A DNA stretch of 64,000 nt from CAYFFO01 sp964342485 (GTDB lineage: Bacteria; Chloroflexota; Dehalococcoidia; Lucifugimonadales; CAJWER01), in contig CAYFFO010000007.1 of assembly GCA_964342485.1 (NCBI GenBank), forward strand, positions 1 to 64,000, read 5' to 3'. The stretch's first letter is position 1. Every line of letters begins with the position of its first letter. Positions 26,575 through 35,900 of the stretch are shown here, piece by piece. Under the pieces are notes generated by a model. The model saw only the letters and a list, made by a program, of their open reading frames with translations, did no database searches and was not told where the DNA came from. Made by a program: the position numbers and the translations under genes.

Positions 26575-26575
26575 A

Positions 26576-27229
26576 TCAAATTAATCGTGATGCCCAGAGA
26601 ACTCCGTTTGTTAATAAATTTAAGAAATGTTTATTAGAAAAATCTGATTGGTGCCCGAGTGAAGTGTAAAATATCCTGCCCCCTTTATTGGGACGTGTCC
26701 AAGCTACTGGTTCAGTAGAGTCTTTTGTAGTTCCATTTAAGAGTACGGTACAATCATCTGAAATTCCTCTATTTCGATAAAGACTGCCAATGGAATTCAG
26801 GCTTGATACGTTTTTTAAGATCGGATGATTTTCACCACTTTTCGTAGATTCAACCCTCACTTGTGGTCCTACACCAAAGTGGGAGTTATAATTTCCTCCA
26901 AGGATTTCTTTATCAAAACCAAGCCAATTTTCAAATGCGTGACTTGCTGTGCGGACTCCTACTAATGGTTTGCCCGCATGGCAGTAGTTTTTGAATCTAT
27001 CCAGTTCTGAACCGGAAGTATTCAGTCTTCGAGAGAATACTAGTAACACATCTGCATTTTCAATTTCCAGAAGGGGGATATTATCGTCCTCAGACATAAA
27101 AGATATTGTTGTACATTTTACTGGCTGAGTAGATTCAATATGTGATTGGAAAATTGAAAGGGATTCCTCAGAGTCATATTCAAAGGAACCAGAGATCATA
27201 CATAATTTGATATCTTGATTTGAGTACAT
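26576..27229 (-). CDS. ThuA-like (trehalose utilization) domain protein
   Basis: A 217-residue protein with the class I glutamine amidotransferase-like fold seen in ThuA. ADVLLVFSRRLNTSG, GKPLVGVRTASHAFENW and RIFYTSLGHQSDF are typical strands and turns of the family. The region between NHPIL and VAWTRPN is conserved in the ThuA branch. ThuA-type proteins are linked to disaccharide oxidation, often beside Gfo/Idh dehydrogenases. Its stop and the start of the cysteine hydrolase are separated by one base, suggesting that the two act together. The catalytic role of ThuA proteins is not settled. Confidence 0.8.
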   Translation of the reverse strand: MYSNQDIKLCMISGSFEYDSEESLSIFQSHIESTQPVKCTTISFMSEDDNIPLLEIENADVLLVFSRRLNTSGSELDRFKNYCHAGKPLVGVRTASHAFENWLGFDKEILGGNYNSHFGVGPQVRVESTKSGENHPILKNVSSLNSIGSLYRNRGISDDCTVLLNGTTKDSTEPVAWTRPNKGGRIFYTSLGHQSDFSNKHFLNLLTNGVLWASRLI

Positions 27230-27324
27230 TTATTTAAGAAGATGAAGTCAATTATTTTGTTTCATGATTGGGCTCAAAGGAATCAGATTATTATTTTGAC
27301 TTGATATTTATCATGGAGGTTTAG

Positions 27325-28173
27325 ATGAGTAGAGTCAATACGAGCATTGAATTATCATATGCCTTTTCTTTGAAGGAAACTGTTAACAGCCATGGTTGGG
27401 TTGCCCTGTCACCTTGGTGTTGGGACATAGGAAGTGAAGTTCTAAGTAGAAAAGATAGACTTCCTTCAGGAGATATTGCAGAAATAAGCATTTCCCAGAT
27501 GGGTGATAGAGCTATATACCTATCATTCACCACTAAGGAATCTGATCCAAAACATGTGCCATTTGTTTCAATGATGGTGAAACGTTGGCTGTCAACGGAG
27601 TGGGATCCCAGTGCTGCGATCGAACTAGCAAGTAAGATAAACATTCAAGTTGCCCAATTTATAAGAGAAGGAGGGGGTAGATTTTTAAGAGGTAGTACTT
27701 TTTATGAGGATTTTGTTAAAACTATTTGTACAATACAGATATCTTGGTCTGGAACTAAAAGAATTGTCTCTTCTATTGTTGAGAATGTTGGGCTAGGTAT
27801 ATTTCCAGACCCCGGTACGGTTTTAGATTTTGGTGAGTATCGGCTTCGCAAAGAAGTAAAGATGGGATTTAGAGCGAAAGTAATTATTGAAACTACAGAA
27901 GCCTTGGTAAAAAGGGGGATATTGTTACAAACAGGTGATATAAATACTGGATTTATTGGGTATAACGAATTAATTGGATTAAAAGGGATAGGTCCCTACT
28001 CAGCTGCTCATATGTTAATGCTTCAACATGATTTTAGTATGATTCCAATAGATTCTGAAGTAATTAAGTTATGTGATCTAAAATTCGGGATAGGTGCAGA
28101 TGAAATACAAGATTATTTTTATGAATGGGGACTCTTTAAATTTCTTGGGTATAGAATAGGCAACAAGTTTTGA
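27325..28173 (+). CDS. HhH-GPD superfamily DNA glycosylase (AlkA/OGG-like)
   Basis: A 282-residue base-excision repair protein. The helix-hairpin-helix is ELIGLKGIGPYSAAHML near 213-229, and the catalytic Asp is in MIPIDSEV near 241. FVKTICTIQISWSGTKRIVSSIV fits the helical core before the HhH. The N-terminal 120 residues form a beta-rich domain, as in AlkA/OGG1. It would remove damaged bases such as alkylated purines or 8-oxoguanine. There is no four-Cys Fe-S cluster of the Nth/MutY type at the C-terminus. It lies between unrelated metabolic genes. Confidence 0.82.
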   Translation: MSRVNTSIELSYAFSLKETVNSHGWVALSPWCWDIGSEVLSRKDRLPSGDIAEISISQMGDRAIYLSFTTKESDPKHVPFVSMMVKRWLSTEWDPSAAIELASKINIQVAQFIREGGGRFLRGSTFYEDFVKTICTIQISWSGTKRIVSSIVENVGLGIFPDPGTVLDFGEYRLRKEVKMGFRAKVIIETTEALVKRGILLQTGDINTGFIGYNELIGLKGIGPYSAAHMLMLQHDFSMIPIDSEVIKLCDLKFGIGADEIQDYFYEWGLFKFLGYRIGNKF

Positions 28174-28235
28174 TACTTCCATTTTAGTTTGTAAACAGTA
28201 TGTAGCAATAGAATTTCCTATAGGGGGATGAATAT

Positions 28236-28997
28236 ATGAAATTAAAAGATAAAATGGCTTTGGTTACGGGTGGTAGCGGTGGATTCGGTAGGTTGATTTC
28301 TCAAAAGCTATCGAATGCAGGTGCACATGTTATAGTAACCGATTATAAAGAATCAGGTTCTAAGATTGCTAATGAAATAGGAGGTAGTTTTATTCAAGCT
28401 GATATCTCAAGCTTGTTTGGAACACAGGAACTTGCTAAATCAGTAATTAGTAATTATGGACGACTGGACATTTTGGTAAATAATGCAGGGCTTCAACACA
28501 TTGAAAAAGTGGAAGATTTTTCTGACGATGAATGGTCTCGATTAATACAGATAATGCTGATTGCTCCTTTCCAGCTCACCAAAGCTTTTGTACCTGGGAT
28601 GAAAGCTTCTGGCTGGGGTAGGATAATCAATATATCATCGATACATGGTTTAGTAGCGAGTCCATATAAATCAGCATATAATTCTGCAAAACACGGACTT
28701 ATCGGATTAACCAAGACTGTGGCGTTGGAAGTTGGACAGGATGGTATAACGGTTAATGCTATCTGTCCTGGCTATTCGAATACTCCTCTAACACGGGCTC
28801 AAGTTGGTGATCAAGCTCGTACACGCAATATATCGGAAAAAGATGTTGTGGAAAAAGTAATGCTAGAACCAGCTGCGATAAAACGCCTTGTTGAACCTGA
28901 TGAGGTTGCGAGCATGGTTCTCTATTTGGCTTCTGACGAAGCCAGATCAATTACAGGTACTTCTGTTGCAATAGATGCAGGATGGACAGCTAGATGA
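28236..28997 (+). CDS. SDR dehydrogenase, 3-hydroxybutyrate dehydrogenase-like
   Basis: A 253-residue short-chain dehydrogenase. TGGSGGFG is at 11-18, NNAG at 82-85, Ser135 and Tyr148/Lys152 (YNSAK) form the catalytic set. The region ICPGYSNTPLTRAQVGDQAR, then VMLEPAAIKRLVEPDEVA, and the C-terminal DAGWTAR closely follow D-3-hydroxybutyrate dehydrogenases. These interconvert 3-hydroxybutyrate and acetoacetate with NAD. The start has GGGGGATG upstream. A Gfo/Idh gene follows 69 bp later. The subfamily call is moderate; the SDR call is firm. Confidence 0.85.
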   Translation: MKLKDKMALVTGGSGGFGRLISQKLSNAGAHVIVTDYKESGSKIANEIGGSFIQADISSLFGTQELAKSVISNYGRLDILVNNAGLQHIEKVEDFSDDEWSRLIQIMLIAPFQLTKAFVPGMKASGWGRIINISSIHGLVASPYKSAYNSAKHGLIGLTKTVALEVGQDGITVNAICPGYSNTPLTRAQVGDQARTRNISEKDVVEKVMLEPAAIKRLVEPDEVASMVLYLASDEARSITGTSVAIDAGWTAR

Positions 28998-29066
28998 ATT
29001 TGCTTGATCAAAATTTATGGTATTACTATCCATACTTTGTTGAAGGATTTCCTAAGGATAAAAAAT

Positions 29067-30023
29067 ATGTCTAAGGTTAGAGTTGCATTCGTAGGATGTG
29101 GAGGCCGTAATCGGTATGGCCACATGCGTGATATGAAAGATTTTAGTGATGTAGACATAGTTGCTGTGTGTGACCCAGTTGAACAGGCGAGAAATAGTAT
29201 CGCTGATGAATTTGGAATTGAATTACGCTATAGAGATTTGAATCATATGGCAGACGAAATAGGTTTGGATGCTGTCGTGATAGCAGCACCTGCACATTTA
29301 AATTATTCAATATCAAGAATATCTTTGGAGCGTGGGATTCACACACTTATTGAAAAACCACCAGGTATGAACGTTTCAGAGACTGAGGATCTCAGGGATA
29401 TAGCAAGTAGAACTGGAGCGAAAGCACTTGTTGGTTTTCAAAGGAGATTTCATCCTATGGTTGTTGCCGCCCGGGAAATGATTGAGGAAAAAGGCCCGAT
29501 GTTACAAATAGTAGGAGAATTTCATAAAAGCATATCTGCCGCTAAGGAATCTAATAAATATGATCCAACAGTGTTGGATAACTTGATTTATGAAACACCT
29601 ATACATGCTATTGACCTAGTACTTGCCTGCGCCTCTTCTGAAGTCGTAGAGGTTCAGAGTGTAGTACGCAGATCTATTTCTGAGTATAAAGATGTTCATG
29701 CAGCCTTGATTCTATTTGAAAATGGTTGCGTGGCCCAAATTTCGGCTAATTATACGGGTTCCGGGAGATTACAACGCTACGAGTTTCATGGTAATGATAT
29801 ATCAGCATACCTTAGCGGAATATCTGAGGGTTATGTTATTTCTCATGGCAATCGTATAGATTTGGAAGATAGTGTAGGGAGTGGGGGAAGTAGAGAATTG
29901 GATCGGTTTTTCATTGATTGTATAAAAGATGATAGACCTATAGGATTACCGGGAGCAACTCTTGACCAGTCTGTAAAAACTATGCAACTGGTTGAAGACA
30001 TTCTAGGTGGATTATCAAACTAA
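29067..30023 (+). CDS. Gfo/Idh/MocA family oxidoreductase
   Basis: A 318-residue dehydrogenase. I chose ATG at 29067, which has CTAAGGAT upstream and begins MSKVRVAFVGCGGRN; a longer frame starting at 29004 adds 21 residues unlike the family. EKP is at 96-98, and LVGFQRRFHPMVVAA and YETPIHAIDLVLACA are the family's substrate-domain segments. It is the sixth Gfo/Idh gene in 30 kb. The gene follows the 3-hydroxybutyrate-dehydrogenase-like SDR and may share its transcript. Confidence 0.88.
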   Translation: MSKVRVAFVGCGGRNRYGHMRDMKDFSDVDIVAVCDPVEQARNSIADEFGIELRYRDLNHMADEIGLDAVVIAAPAHLNYSISRISLERGIHTLIEKPPGMNVSETEDLRDIASRTGAKALVGFQRRFHPMVVAAREMIEEKGPMLQIVGEFHKSISAAKESNKYDPTVLDNLIYETPIHAIDLVLACASSEVVEVQSVVRRSISEYKDVHAALILFENGCVAQISANYTGSGRLQRYEFHGNDISAYLSGISEGYVISHGNRIDLEDSVGSGGSRELDRFFIDCIKDDRPIGLPGATLDQSVKTMQLVEDILGGLSN

Positions 30024-30135
30024 TTTTCTCTAATTGACCGAAAAGTATTTACGTTGTTAAACTGACTTAATTGCAAGATGATTTGCGTTTTTTATACGAA
30101 TAGATTTTGAGTTTGTAAAGGAGTTCAAGTTATTC

Positions 30136-32190
30136 ATGACTTATAGATTGGGTGTAGACGTAGGCGGTACATTTACAGACCTGGCTTTACATAATACAGA
30201 AAGTGATTCTTTGGAATTTGCAAAGATTCCTTCTACACCGTCAAATCAGGCTATTGGTGTGTCAAACGGGATTAGTCAACTTATAGAAAAGTTTGGTATC
30301 GATCCGGAGCAAATAAGATTTTTCAGCCATGGTACTACTGTCGCCACAAATACTTTAATTGAGCGTAAGGGTGTCAGATCTGCTCTGGTTGTAACACGAG
30401 GTTTTAAGGATGTTCTACAGATAGGCAGACAAGATCGTCCGCATCTTTACGACTGGCGTATACAAAAGACTGTTCCTTTGGTGCCTAGAAATTTAAGATT
30501 TGAGGTATCAGAACGTGTTTTATATACAGGGGAAGTAAAACAAACTCTGAATGACGAAGAATTAGATGCATTGATTTCAGATCTAAGGGATGCAGAAGTC
30601 CAGGCAGTAGCGGTGTGTTTATTACATTCATATGCGAATCCTGATCATGAAAGAATAATAGGAAAGAAGATCAAGAGAGCTCTACCTGAGTTGGTGGTGT
30701 CTTTATCCTGTGATGTTGTTTCTGAATTCAAAGAATATGAAAGAATGAGTACGACAACTATAAATAGTTATGTTGCGCCTATTATGGGGCGTTATATCAG
30801 ACGATTGCAGGAAAGTATAAGTAGCTTAAAGATTGATTCTGAAGTTCATATTATGCAGTCGAACGGCGGCACTATGGGAGCAGATTTAGCTGTTGAAAAA
30901 CCAGTACACACAATTTTATCTGGACCTGCAGCAGGTGTAATCGGAAGCGTTGCTATTGCAAATCAAGCTCAAGAACCGAATTCTATTTCAGTGGATATGG
31001 GCGGAACAAGTTTTGATATCAGTCTTTGTTATCGTGGTGAGGTAAGGCGTACACAGGATAGTGAGATAGAGAACCTTCCTGTCAAAGTTCCAATGGTTGA
31101 TATTCACACTCTTGGTGCAGGGGGAGGCAGTATAGCATGGATTGACCCAGGAGGAGCTTTAAGGGTTGGTCCAGAAAGTGCTGGATCGGAGCCAGGGCCT
31201 GCTTGCTACAATAGAGGTGGTACTCAGGCTACAGTTACAGATGCTAACCTAGCTCTTGGTCGACTAAATCCTGTAAGTTTGCTTGGCGGTGGTCTTGGCT
31301 TGGATTTAAAAAAAGCCGAAGATGCTATAAATACCAACATAGCTCGACCACTGGGACTAAGTGTTTTAGAGGCTGCTGAGGGTATTATAAGAGTAGTGAA
31401 CGCAGGGATGATTAAAGGTATCAGGATAGTTTCTGTATCAAAGGGATATGATCCACGTGAGTTTTGTCTGGTGACTTTTGGAGGTGCAGGTCCAGTACAC
31501 GCTTCTGAATTGGCATCAGAACTAGAGATTCCCAGAGTACTCGTCCCAATAGCTCCTGGTGTGACTTCAGCGTTAGGTCTTCTTATGGCTGATTTGAGAG
31601 AAGATCTTGTTCGTACAATCCTGCGCCCGTCTGATTCAATCGAGGCAAATGAGTTAAATCAACGATTCGCGGAAATGGAATTCGAAGCAGTAGATACAAT
31701 GAATCGAGAAGGAGTGGCGTCTGAGGAAGTAATATATGTGCGAGTAGCAGATATACGTTACCTCGGACAGGGGTTTGAATTGGAAGTACCAGTTGCCCCT
31801 GGCACTTTAGACGATAAATCTCTAAATAGGATATATGAAGAGTTTCATAAGATACATACACAAATATATGGATATGCGCAACTGGAATCAGAAATGGAAA
31901 TTGTTAATTTACGGCTAACTGCACTGGCTAGAATGCCGAGACCTGATTTGGATAAGGGCGGAGCTGATCTGAATGTTTCTTCCGAAGTGGCTAAAGTTGG
32001 TAACCGGAAAGTGGTTTTTAGCGATCAAGCTATTGAGACAAATATTTATGACAGAAATCACTTAGTTCCTGGGAACAGAATAAAAGGACCGGCAATTATT
32101 GAACAACTTGATTCAACAACTGTGGTCTGGCCAGACCAGACTGCTTCTGTAGATAGATATTTGAACCTTTTGTTGGAGCGCGTTAAATGA
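30136..32190 (+). CDS. Hydantoinase A / oxoprolinase-type subunit A (copy 2)
   Basis: A 684-residue HyuA-family ATPase. GVDVGGTFTDLALHN is the first phosphate loop, HGTTVATNTLIERKGVRSAL the family signature and SVDMGGTSFDISLCY the second loop. ILSGPAAGVIGS and GGAGPVHASELA are also conserved. Together with HyuB (ATGA overlap) it should hydrolyse or carboxylate a cyclic amide or related compound in an ATP-dependent way. It is clearly a paralogue of the copy at 16712 rather than a recent duplicate. It heads a plus-strand run reaching 42950. Confidence 0.9.
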   Translation: MTYRLGVDVGGTFTDLALHNTESDSLEFAKIPSTPSNQAIGVSNGISQLIEKFGIDPEQIRFFSHGTTVATNTLIERKGVRSALVVTRGFKDVLQIGRQDRPHLYDWRIQKTVPLVPRNLRFEVSERVLYTGEVKQTLNDEELDALISDLRDAEVQAVAVCLLHSYANPDHERIIGKKIKRALPELVVSLSCDVVSEFKEYERMSTTTINSYVAPIMGRYIRRLQESISSLKIDSEVHIMQSNGGTMGADLAVEKPVHTILSGPAAGVIGSVAIANQAQEPNSISVDMGGTSFDISLCYRGEVRRTQDSEIENLPVKVPMVDIHTLGAGGGSIAWIDPGGALRVGPESAGSEPGPACYNRGGTQATVTDANLALGRLNPVSLLGGGLGLDLKKAEDAINTNIARPLGLSVLEAAEGIIRVVNAGMIKGIRIVSVSKGYDPREFCLVTFGGAGPVHASELASELEIPRVLVPIAPGVTSALGLLMADLREDLVRTILRPSDSIEANELNQRFAEMEFEAVDTMNREGVASEEVIYVRVADIRYLGQGFELEVPVAPGTLDDKSLNRIYEEFHKIHTQIYGYAQLESEMEIVNLRLTALARMPRPDLDKGGADLNVSSEVAKVGNRKVVFSDQAIETNIYDRNHLVPGNRIKGPAIIEQLDSTTVVWPDQTASVDRYLNLLLERVK

Positions 32191-33923
32191 ATAAACAATC
32201 GATCGATCCTATTACTCTAGAAGTCATGCGTAATGCATTTTATTCTATCGCAGATGAAATGATTGTAGCTTTAATAAGGGCAAGTTACTCTACAAACATC
32301 AAGGATCGTAGGGATGCCTCGTGTGCTATATATACTTCTACTGGAGATGTAGTAGTTGTAGCGCAAAGTGAAATAGGGACCCCTTTACATCTGGGTACTA
32401 TGCAATCAGCTGTACGATCAGCTATGGCCGCATATCCTTTTGACGGACTTAAACCAGGCGATGCGGTAGCAATGAATATGCCATATCCTGCCGGACCTGG
32501 TCATTTAAATGACCTCTGCTTGATTTCCCCTGTTTTCTACGAAGGTGAAATGATCGCTATTACAGCAAATCAGGCTCATCATGTTGACATGGGAGGATTT
32601 GCGCCGGGCTCGATGCCGTTTGGAGTACGTGAAATATTTCAAGAAGGTTTACAAATACCTCCTATAAAACTTTTTAGAAATGGTGAACTTGAGCCAGAGC
32701 TCTGGTCTTTGATATCTCAAAATGTTCGTCCACAGGTAGAAGTAAAGGGAGATCTTTTAGCTCAATATGCATGTAATATCACTGGTTCAAGACGCTTGGC
32801 TGAATTAATGGATCGATTTAGCACTGATACTGTTTCTACTTATCTTAAGGAAATGATTTCTTACTCAGAGAGAAGAATGCGATCAGCTTTAAAAAAGGTT
32901 CCAAAAGGTAAGTATAAGTATGAAGATGTGATTGAAGGAGACGGAATTACCGATAATCCGTACATGATAAGAGTAGAGATTGAATCTAGAGGAGATTCTA
33001 TAAGAGCTGATTTTTCAAAATCAGATGATGCTGCTTTAGGCCCAATTAATTGTAGATGGCCTTCAGTAGCTGCATGTGTTTATTATGTATTCAAAGCAAT
33101 ACTTGATCCAGAATTGCCTCCAAATGCAGGGGCCTATAGGCCTTTTGAAATTATTGTTAGAGACGGTAGTGTCTTATCTGCTAATTATCCAATGGCGGTG
33201 TGCAATGCAAATATCATTACTACACAAAGAATTACCGACGTATTGTTAGGTGCTTTGGCAGAAGCTATACCTGAAAAAGTACAGGCTGCATGTTCTGGAA
33301 CCATGAATCTTCTTAATATCGGAGGGACGAATCCGAGGAATGGCGTTCTCTATAATTATATTGAAACATATGCTGGAGGTCAGGGTGCCATGTATGACCT
33401 TGATGGAATGCATGCAATCCAGAATCATATGACAAATACTCGTAATGCTCCGGTGGAAGCTATAGAAGCAGCATATCCTCTTATAGTAGAAAAGTACGCT
33501 CTGTTACCTGACAGTGAGGGCGCAGGTGAATATCGTGGTGGTGTAGGTTTGACTCGTATACTTAGGACCCAGGGTGACGTCCAGTTAACTCTTAGTTCTG
33601 ATCGTGCATCGGTACCCCCTTGGGGATTGTTCGGAGGAGAACCGGCTAAGCCTTCTAAATGTGAAGTAATTGATAGCAATGGAAATAAGATGGAACTTCC
33701 TTCAAAAGTTACAACTTCTGTACCGAATGATAGAGTTATAGTTACAGAGACTCCCGGGGGAGGAGGATGGGGAATTCCATCCATGCGTGACCCAGAAGAT
33801 GTTAGATTGGATGTTTTAGATGGTTTGGTATCAATTGAACGGGCGCGTGAAGTTTATAAAGTACAAATAATTCCTGATACTCTGGAGATTGATGAAGATA
33901 CTACTTTAAAACTCAGAGAGTAA
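32187..33923 (+). CDS. Hydantoinase B family protein (copy 2)
   Basis: A 578-residue HyuB subunit whose ATG overlaps the HyuA stop (ATGA), so the two are translationally coupled. Key segments are DPITLEVMRNAFYSIADEM, NMPYPAGPGHLNDLCLI, NQAHHVDMGGFAPGSMP and TPGGGGWGIPSMRDP. The Asn/His-rich loops fit the metal and substrate site known in acetophenone carboxylase and hydantoinase relatives. Downstream lies a racemase-like gene, consistent with hydantoin-type chemistry, but the substrate remains unproven. Confidence 0.9.
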   Translation: MNKQSIDPITLEVMRNAFYSIADEMIVALIRASYSTNIKDRRDASCAIYTSTGDVVVVAQSEIGTPLHLGTMQSAVRSAMAAYPFDGLKPGDAVAMNMPYPAGPGHLNDLCLISPVFYEGEMIAITANQAHHVDMGGFAPGSMPFGVREIFQEGLQIPPIKLFRNGELEPELWSLISQNVRPQVEVKGDLLAQYACNITGSRRLAELMDRFSTDTVSTYLKEMISYSERRMRSALKKVPKGKYKYEDVIEGDGITDNPYMIRVEIESRGDSIRADFSKSDDAALGPINCRWPSVAACVYYVFKAILDPELPPNAGAYRPFEIIVRDGSVLSANYPMAVCNANIITTQRITDVLLGALAEAIPEKVQAACSGTMNLLNIGGTNPRNGVLYNYIETYAGGQGAMYDLDGMHAIQNHMTNTRNAPVEAIEAAYPLIVEKYALLPDSEGAGEYRGGVGLTRILRTQGDVQLTLSSDRASVPPWGLFGGEPAKPSKCEVIDSNGNKMELPSKVTTSVPNDRVIVTETPGGGGWGIPSMRDPEDVRLDVLDGLVSIERAREVYKVQIIPDTLEIDEDTTLKLRE

Positions 33924-33943
33924 GTGGGATATGTTTTTATTAG

Positions 33944-34675
33944 GTGCTTAGGTTGGATATTGCTTCTAAAAAAATTGGATTTATGCTTCCTTCTTCTTGT
34001 CTGGCATTTGAACAGGAATTCCTGAAACTAACTAAGGAAATAGATGACGTTATTGGAATACCAGCCAGAATGTTGATAAATGCTACCGATGCCAATGGAT
34101 TGATTGATATGAACCAGGGGATCGAACTAGCAGCAAAACAACTTTCTTCTACTGAACCTGATGTAGTGATATACATGTGTACATCAGGTAGTTTTAAAGA
34201 TGGTGAAGATGGTAACCAGTTGATTAAAACCGAATTAGCAAGACTTGTGCCGAATTCAAAAATTATGACCACTAGTGAAGCTATTGTCAGAGGAATCCAG
34301 ACTCTTGGTATGAAAGAGATAACAATGACTACGCCCTATAATGAAGATTTGACTATGCGCGAGATAAATTTTTTGTTCCAACACAATATTAGAGTGAAAA
34401 GTCATTATTTTGCTGATATAGAAGATAATCTGGACAGGGGTAATGCACCGCCGGAAGATTGGTTGGATTTTGCCAAGAGACTTGATTATTCTGGGACAGA
34501 TGGATTTTTCCTAAGCTGCGGGAATATACAGACTTTAAAGATAATTGATAAATTGGAAAACTACAGTAGCCTCCCAGTAGTTAGCAGTACACAGGCAACA
34601 ATATGGATGGCCTTACGACTCGCAGGCGTAGACACCCATATAGAAGGATTCGGTAGATTGTTTAGAGAATTTTAA
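33944..34675 (+). CDS. Asp/Glu racemase-superfamily protein, maleate isomerase / arylmalonate decarboxylase-like
   Basis: A 243-residue protein, starting at GTG 33944 or TTG 33953; neither has a strong ribosome site. Two cysteines at symmetric positions, CTSGSF in the N-terminal half and LSCGNIQ in the C-terminal half, match the two-Cys mechanism of the family. GFMLPSSCLAFEQEF and LPVVSSTQATIWMALRL fit the maleate cis-trans isomerase branch. It could racemise an amino acid derivative or isomerise a dicarboxylate. It lies 20 bp after HyuB, so it is probably in the same operon. Confidence 0.78.
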   Translation: MLRLDIASKKIGFMLPSSCLAFEQEFLKLTKEIDDVIGIPARMLINATDANGLIDMNQGIELAAKQLSSTEPDVVIYMCTSGSFKDGEDGNQLIKTELARLVPNSKIMTTSEAIVRGIQTLGMKEITMTTPYNEDLTMREINFLFQHNIRVKSHYFADIEDNLDRGNAPPEDWLDFAKRLDYSGTDGFFLSCGNIQTLKIIDKLENYSSLPVVSSTQATIWMALRLAGVDTHIEGFGRLFREF

Positions 34676-34679
34676 CTCG

Positions 34680-34720
34680 ATATTGATGTATAGACCAAAG
34701 ATTTATATTGATATATAGAC
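34680..34720. repeat. Direct repeat upstream of the dipeptidase gene
   Basis: ATATTGATGTATAGAC (34680-34695) and ATATTGATATATAGAC (34705-34720) differ at one base and are spaced 25 bp apart start to start. They lie in the 94-bp gap before the M19 gene and may be regulator sites. Confidence 0.45.
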
Positions 34721-34769
34721 GTGTTCGATACAGGTATTAATTGGGAACGAAATTAGAAAGGAGAAAGCT

Positions 34770-35870
34770 ATGCTTATTATTGATGGTGATTATCCGATGG
34801 CATATGGAGGAGTTGATCTAGATAGAGACCTTACTTTGCCGATAGATGAAATTCGGAGCTCATCTTTTAGACATACCGCATTAAATGGAAGCCCAGATGC
34901 AGAAACAATGGCATGCTTACCTGAAATGAGAAAAGGGGGAATAGCTGCTGCTCTTGTTAAGGTGGCAGGAAGAATAAGAAGACCCAATAGTCCTATTTGG
35001 GGCTATCGCACAGCAGAGGCCGCATATTCGGCAGCCCATTCCCATCTGGCTTACTACAAGGTTCTTTCCTCAAAGGGTGAGACACGCCTGTTGACAACAA
35101 GCGATGAGTTTAAGTCACATATGGCAAAGTGGCGAGAAACTGATGATTACACTTCTTTACCAGTTGGTTTGATAATTGGTATGGAAGGAGCCGATCCAAT
35201 AATTTGGCCAGATCAGGTCCATGAATGGTGGGGCCACGGATTACGGGTAATTAGTCTTTCTCATTATGGTGTAAGTACATATTCTCATGGGACTGGAACC
35301 GGCACTGATGGTGGATTATTTCCACCTGCTAGAGAACTTTTAATTGAGATGGAAAAGCTTGGGATGATCCTTGATGTTACTCATACTTCAGATCATTCTG
35401 TGAGAGAAGCTCTGGAGATTTTCAACGGACCGATTCTTGCAAGTCACCAAAATTGTAGATCTGTAACTAAAGGGGAACGTCAACAGCCAGATGATATTTT
35501 GTCAGAAATAATAAATCGTGGTGGAGTAATTGGCCACTCAATGGATACATGGATGTTGTATAAGGGTGGTACTGATTGGGATAACATTCCTTCGCGCAGA
35601 GATGTTTTTGCTAGAAAAGAGGTTACTCTTGAAGAATTTGTTGATCATATTGACCACATAAGTCAAATTGCAGGAAACACTTTACATAGTGCAATTGGGG
35701 GTGATACGGATGGTCAGGGTGGAAGGGAAGGAGCTCCATTTGAGATTGATACAGTTGCAGATTACCAGAAACTTGCTATAACACTCTCAAAAAGAGGTTA
35801 TTTAGATCAAGATATTGAAAATATAATGTTCGGTAATTGGCAGAGATTTTATTGGGAAAAGCTTCCTTAG
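34770..35870 (+). CDS. Membrane dipeptidase-like protein (peptidase M19 family) with altered metal site
   Basis: A 366-residue M19 relative. Conserved elements are the bridging Glu (IIGMEGADPI), the two later histidines (DVTHTSDHS and ASHQNCRSV), the QQPDD segment and the late GGDTDGQGG loop. The N-terminal DGHxD motif, which gives the first two zinc ligands in renal dipeptidase, reads IDGDYPMAY, so both His and Asp ligands are missing. It may bind one metal or act on another substrate. ATG follows AGAAAGGAG. No signal peptide is seen. Its neighbours are racemase-like genes and a DAO oxidase. Confidence 0.82.
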   Translation: MLIIDGDYPMAYGGVDLDRDLTLPIDEIRSSSFRHTALNGSPDAETMACLPEMRKGGIAAALVKVAGRIRRPNSPIWGYRTAEAAYSAAHSHLAYYKVLSSKGETRLLTTSDEFKSHMAKWRETDDYTSLPVGLIIGMEGADPIIWPDQVHEWWGHGLRVISLSHYGVSTYSHGTGTGTDGGLFPPARELLIEMEKLGMILDVTHTSDHSVREALEIFNGPILASHQNCRSVTKGERQQPDDILSEIINRGGVIGHSMDTWMLYKGGTDWDNIPSRRDVFARKEVTLEEFVDHIDHISQIAGNTLHSAIGGDTDGQGGREGAPFEIDTVADYQKLAITLSKRGYLDQDIENIMFGNWQRFYWEKLP

Positions 35871-35900
35871 GTAATATTAATTGGAGGAATAGGTGGGCTA

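Noticed and set aside
29004..29066. Upstream extension of the Gfo/Idh gene
   Set aside because: The extra 21 residues do not resemble the family, and ATG at 29067 has its own ribosome site.
30071..30098. Possible promoter TTGCAA-16-TATACG before the second hyuA-like gene
   Set aside because: Both boxes match only 4 of 6 bases with a short spacer; too weak in AT-rich DNA.
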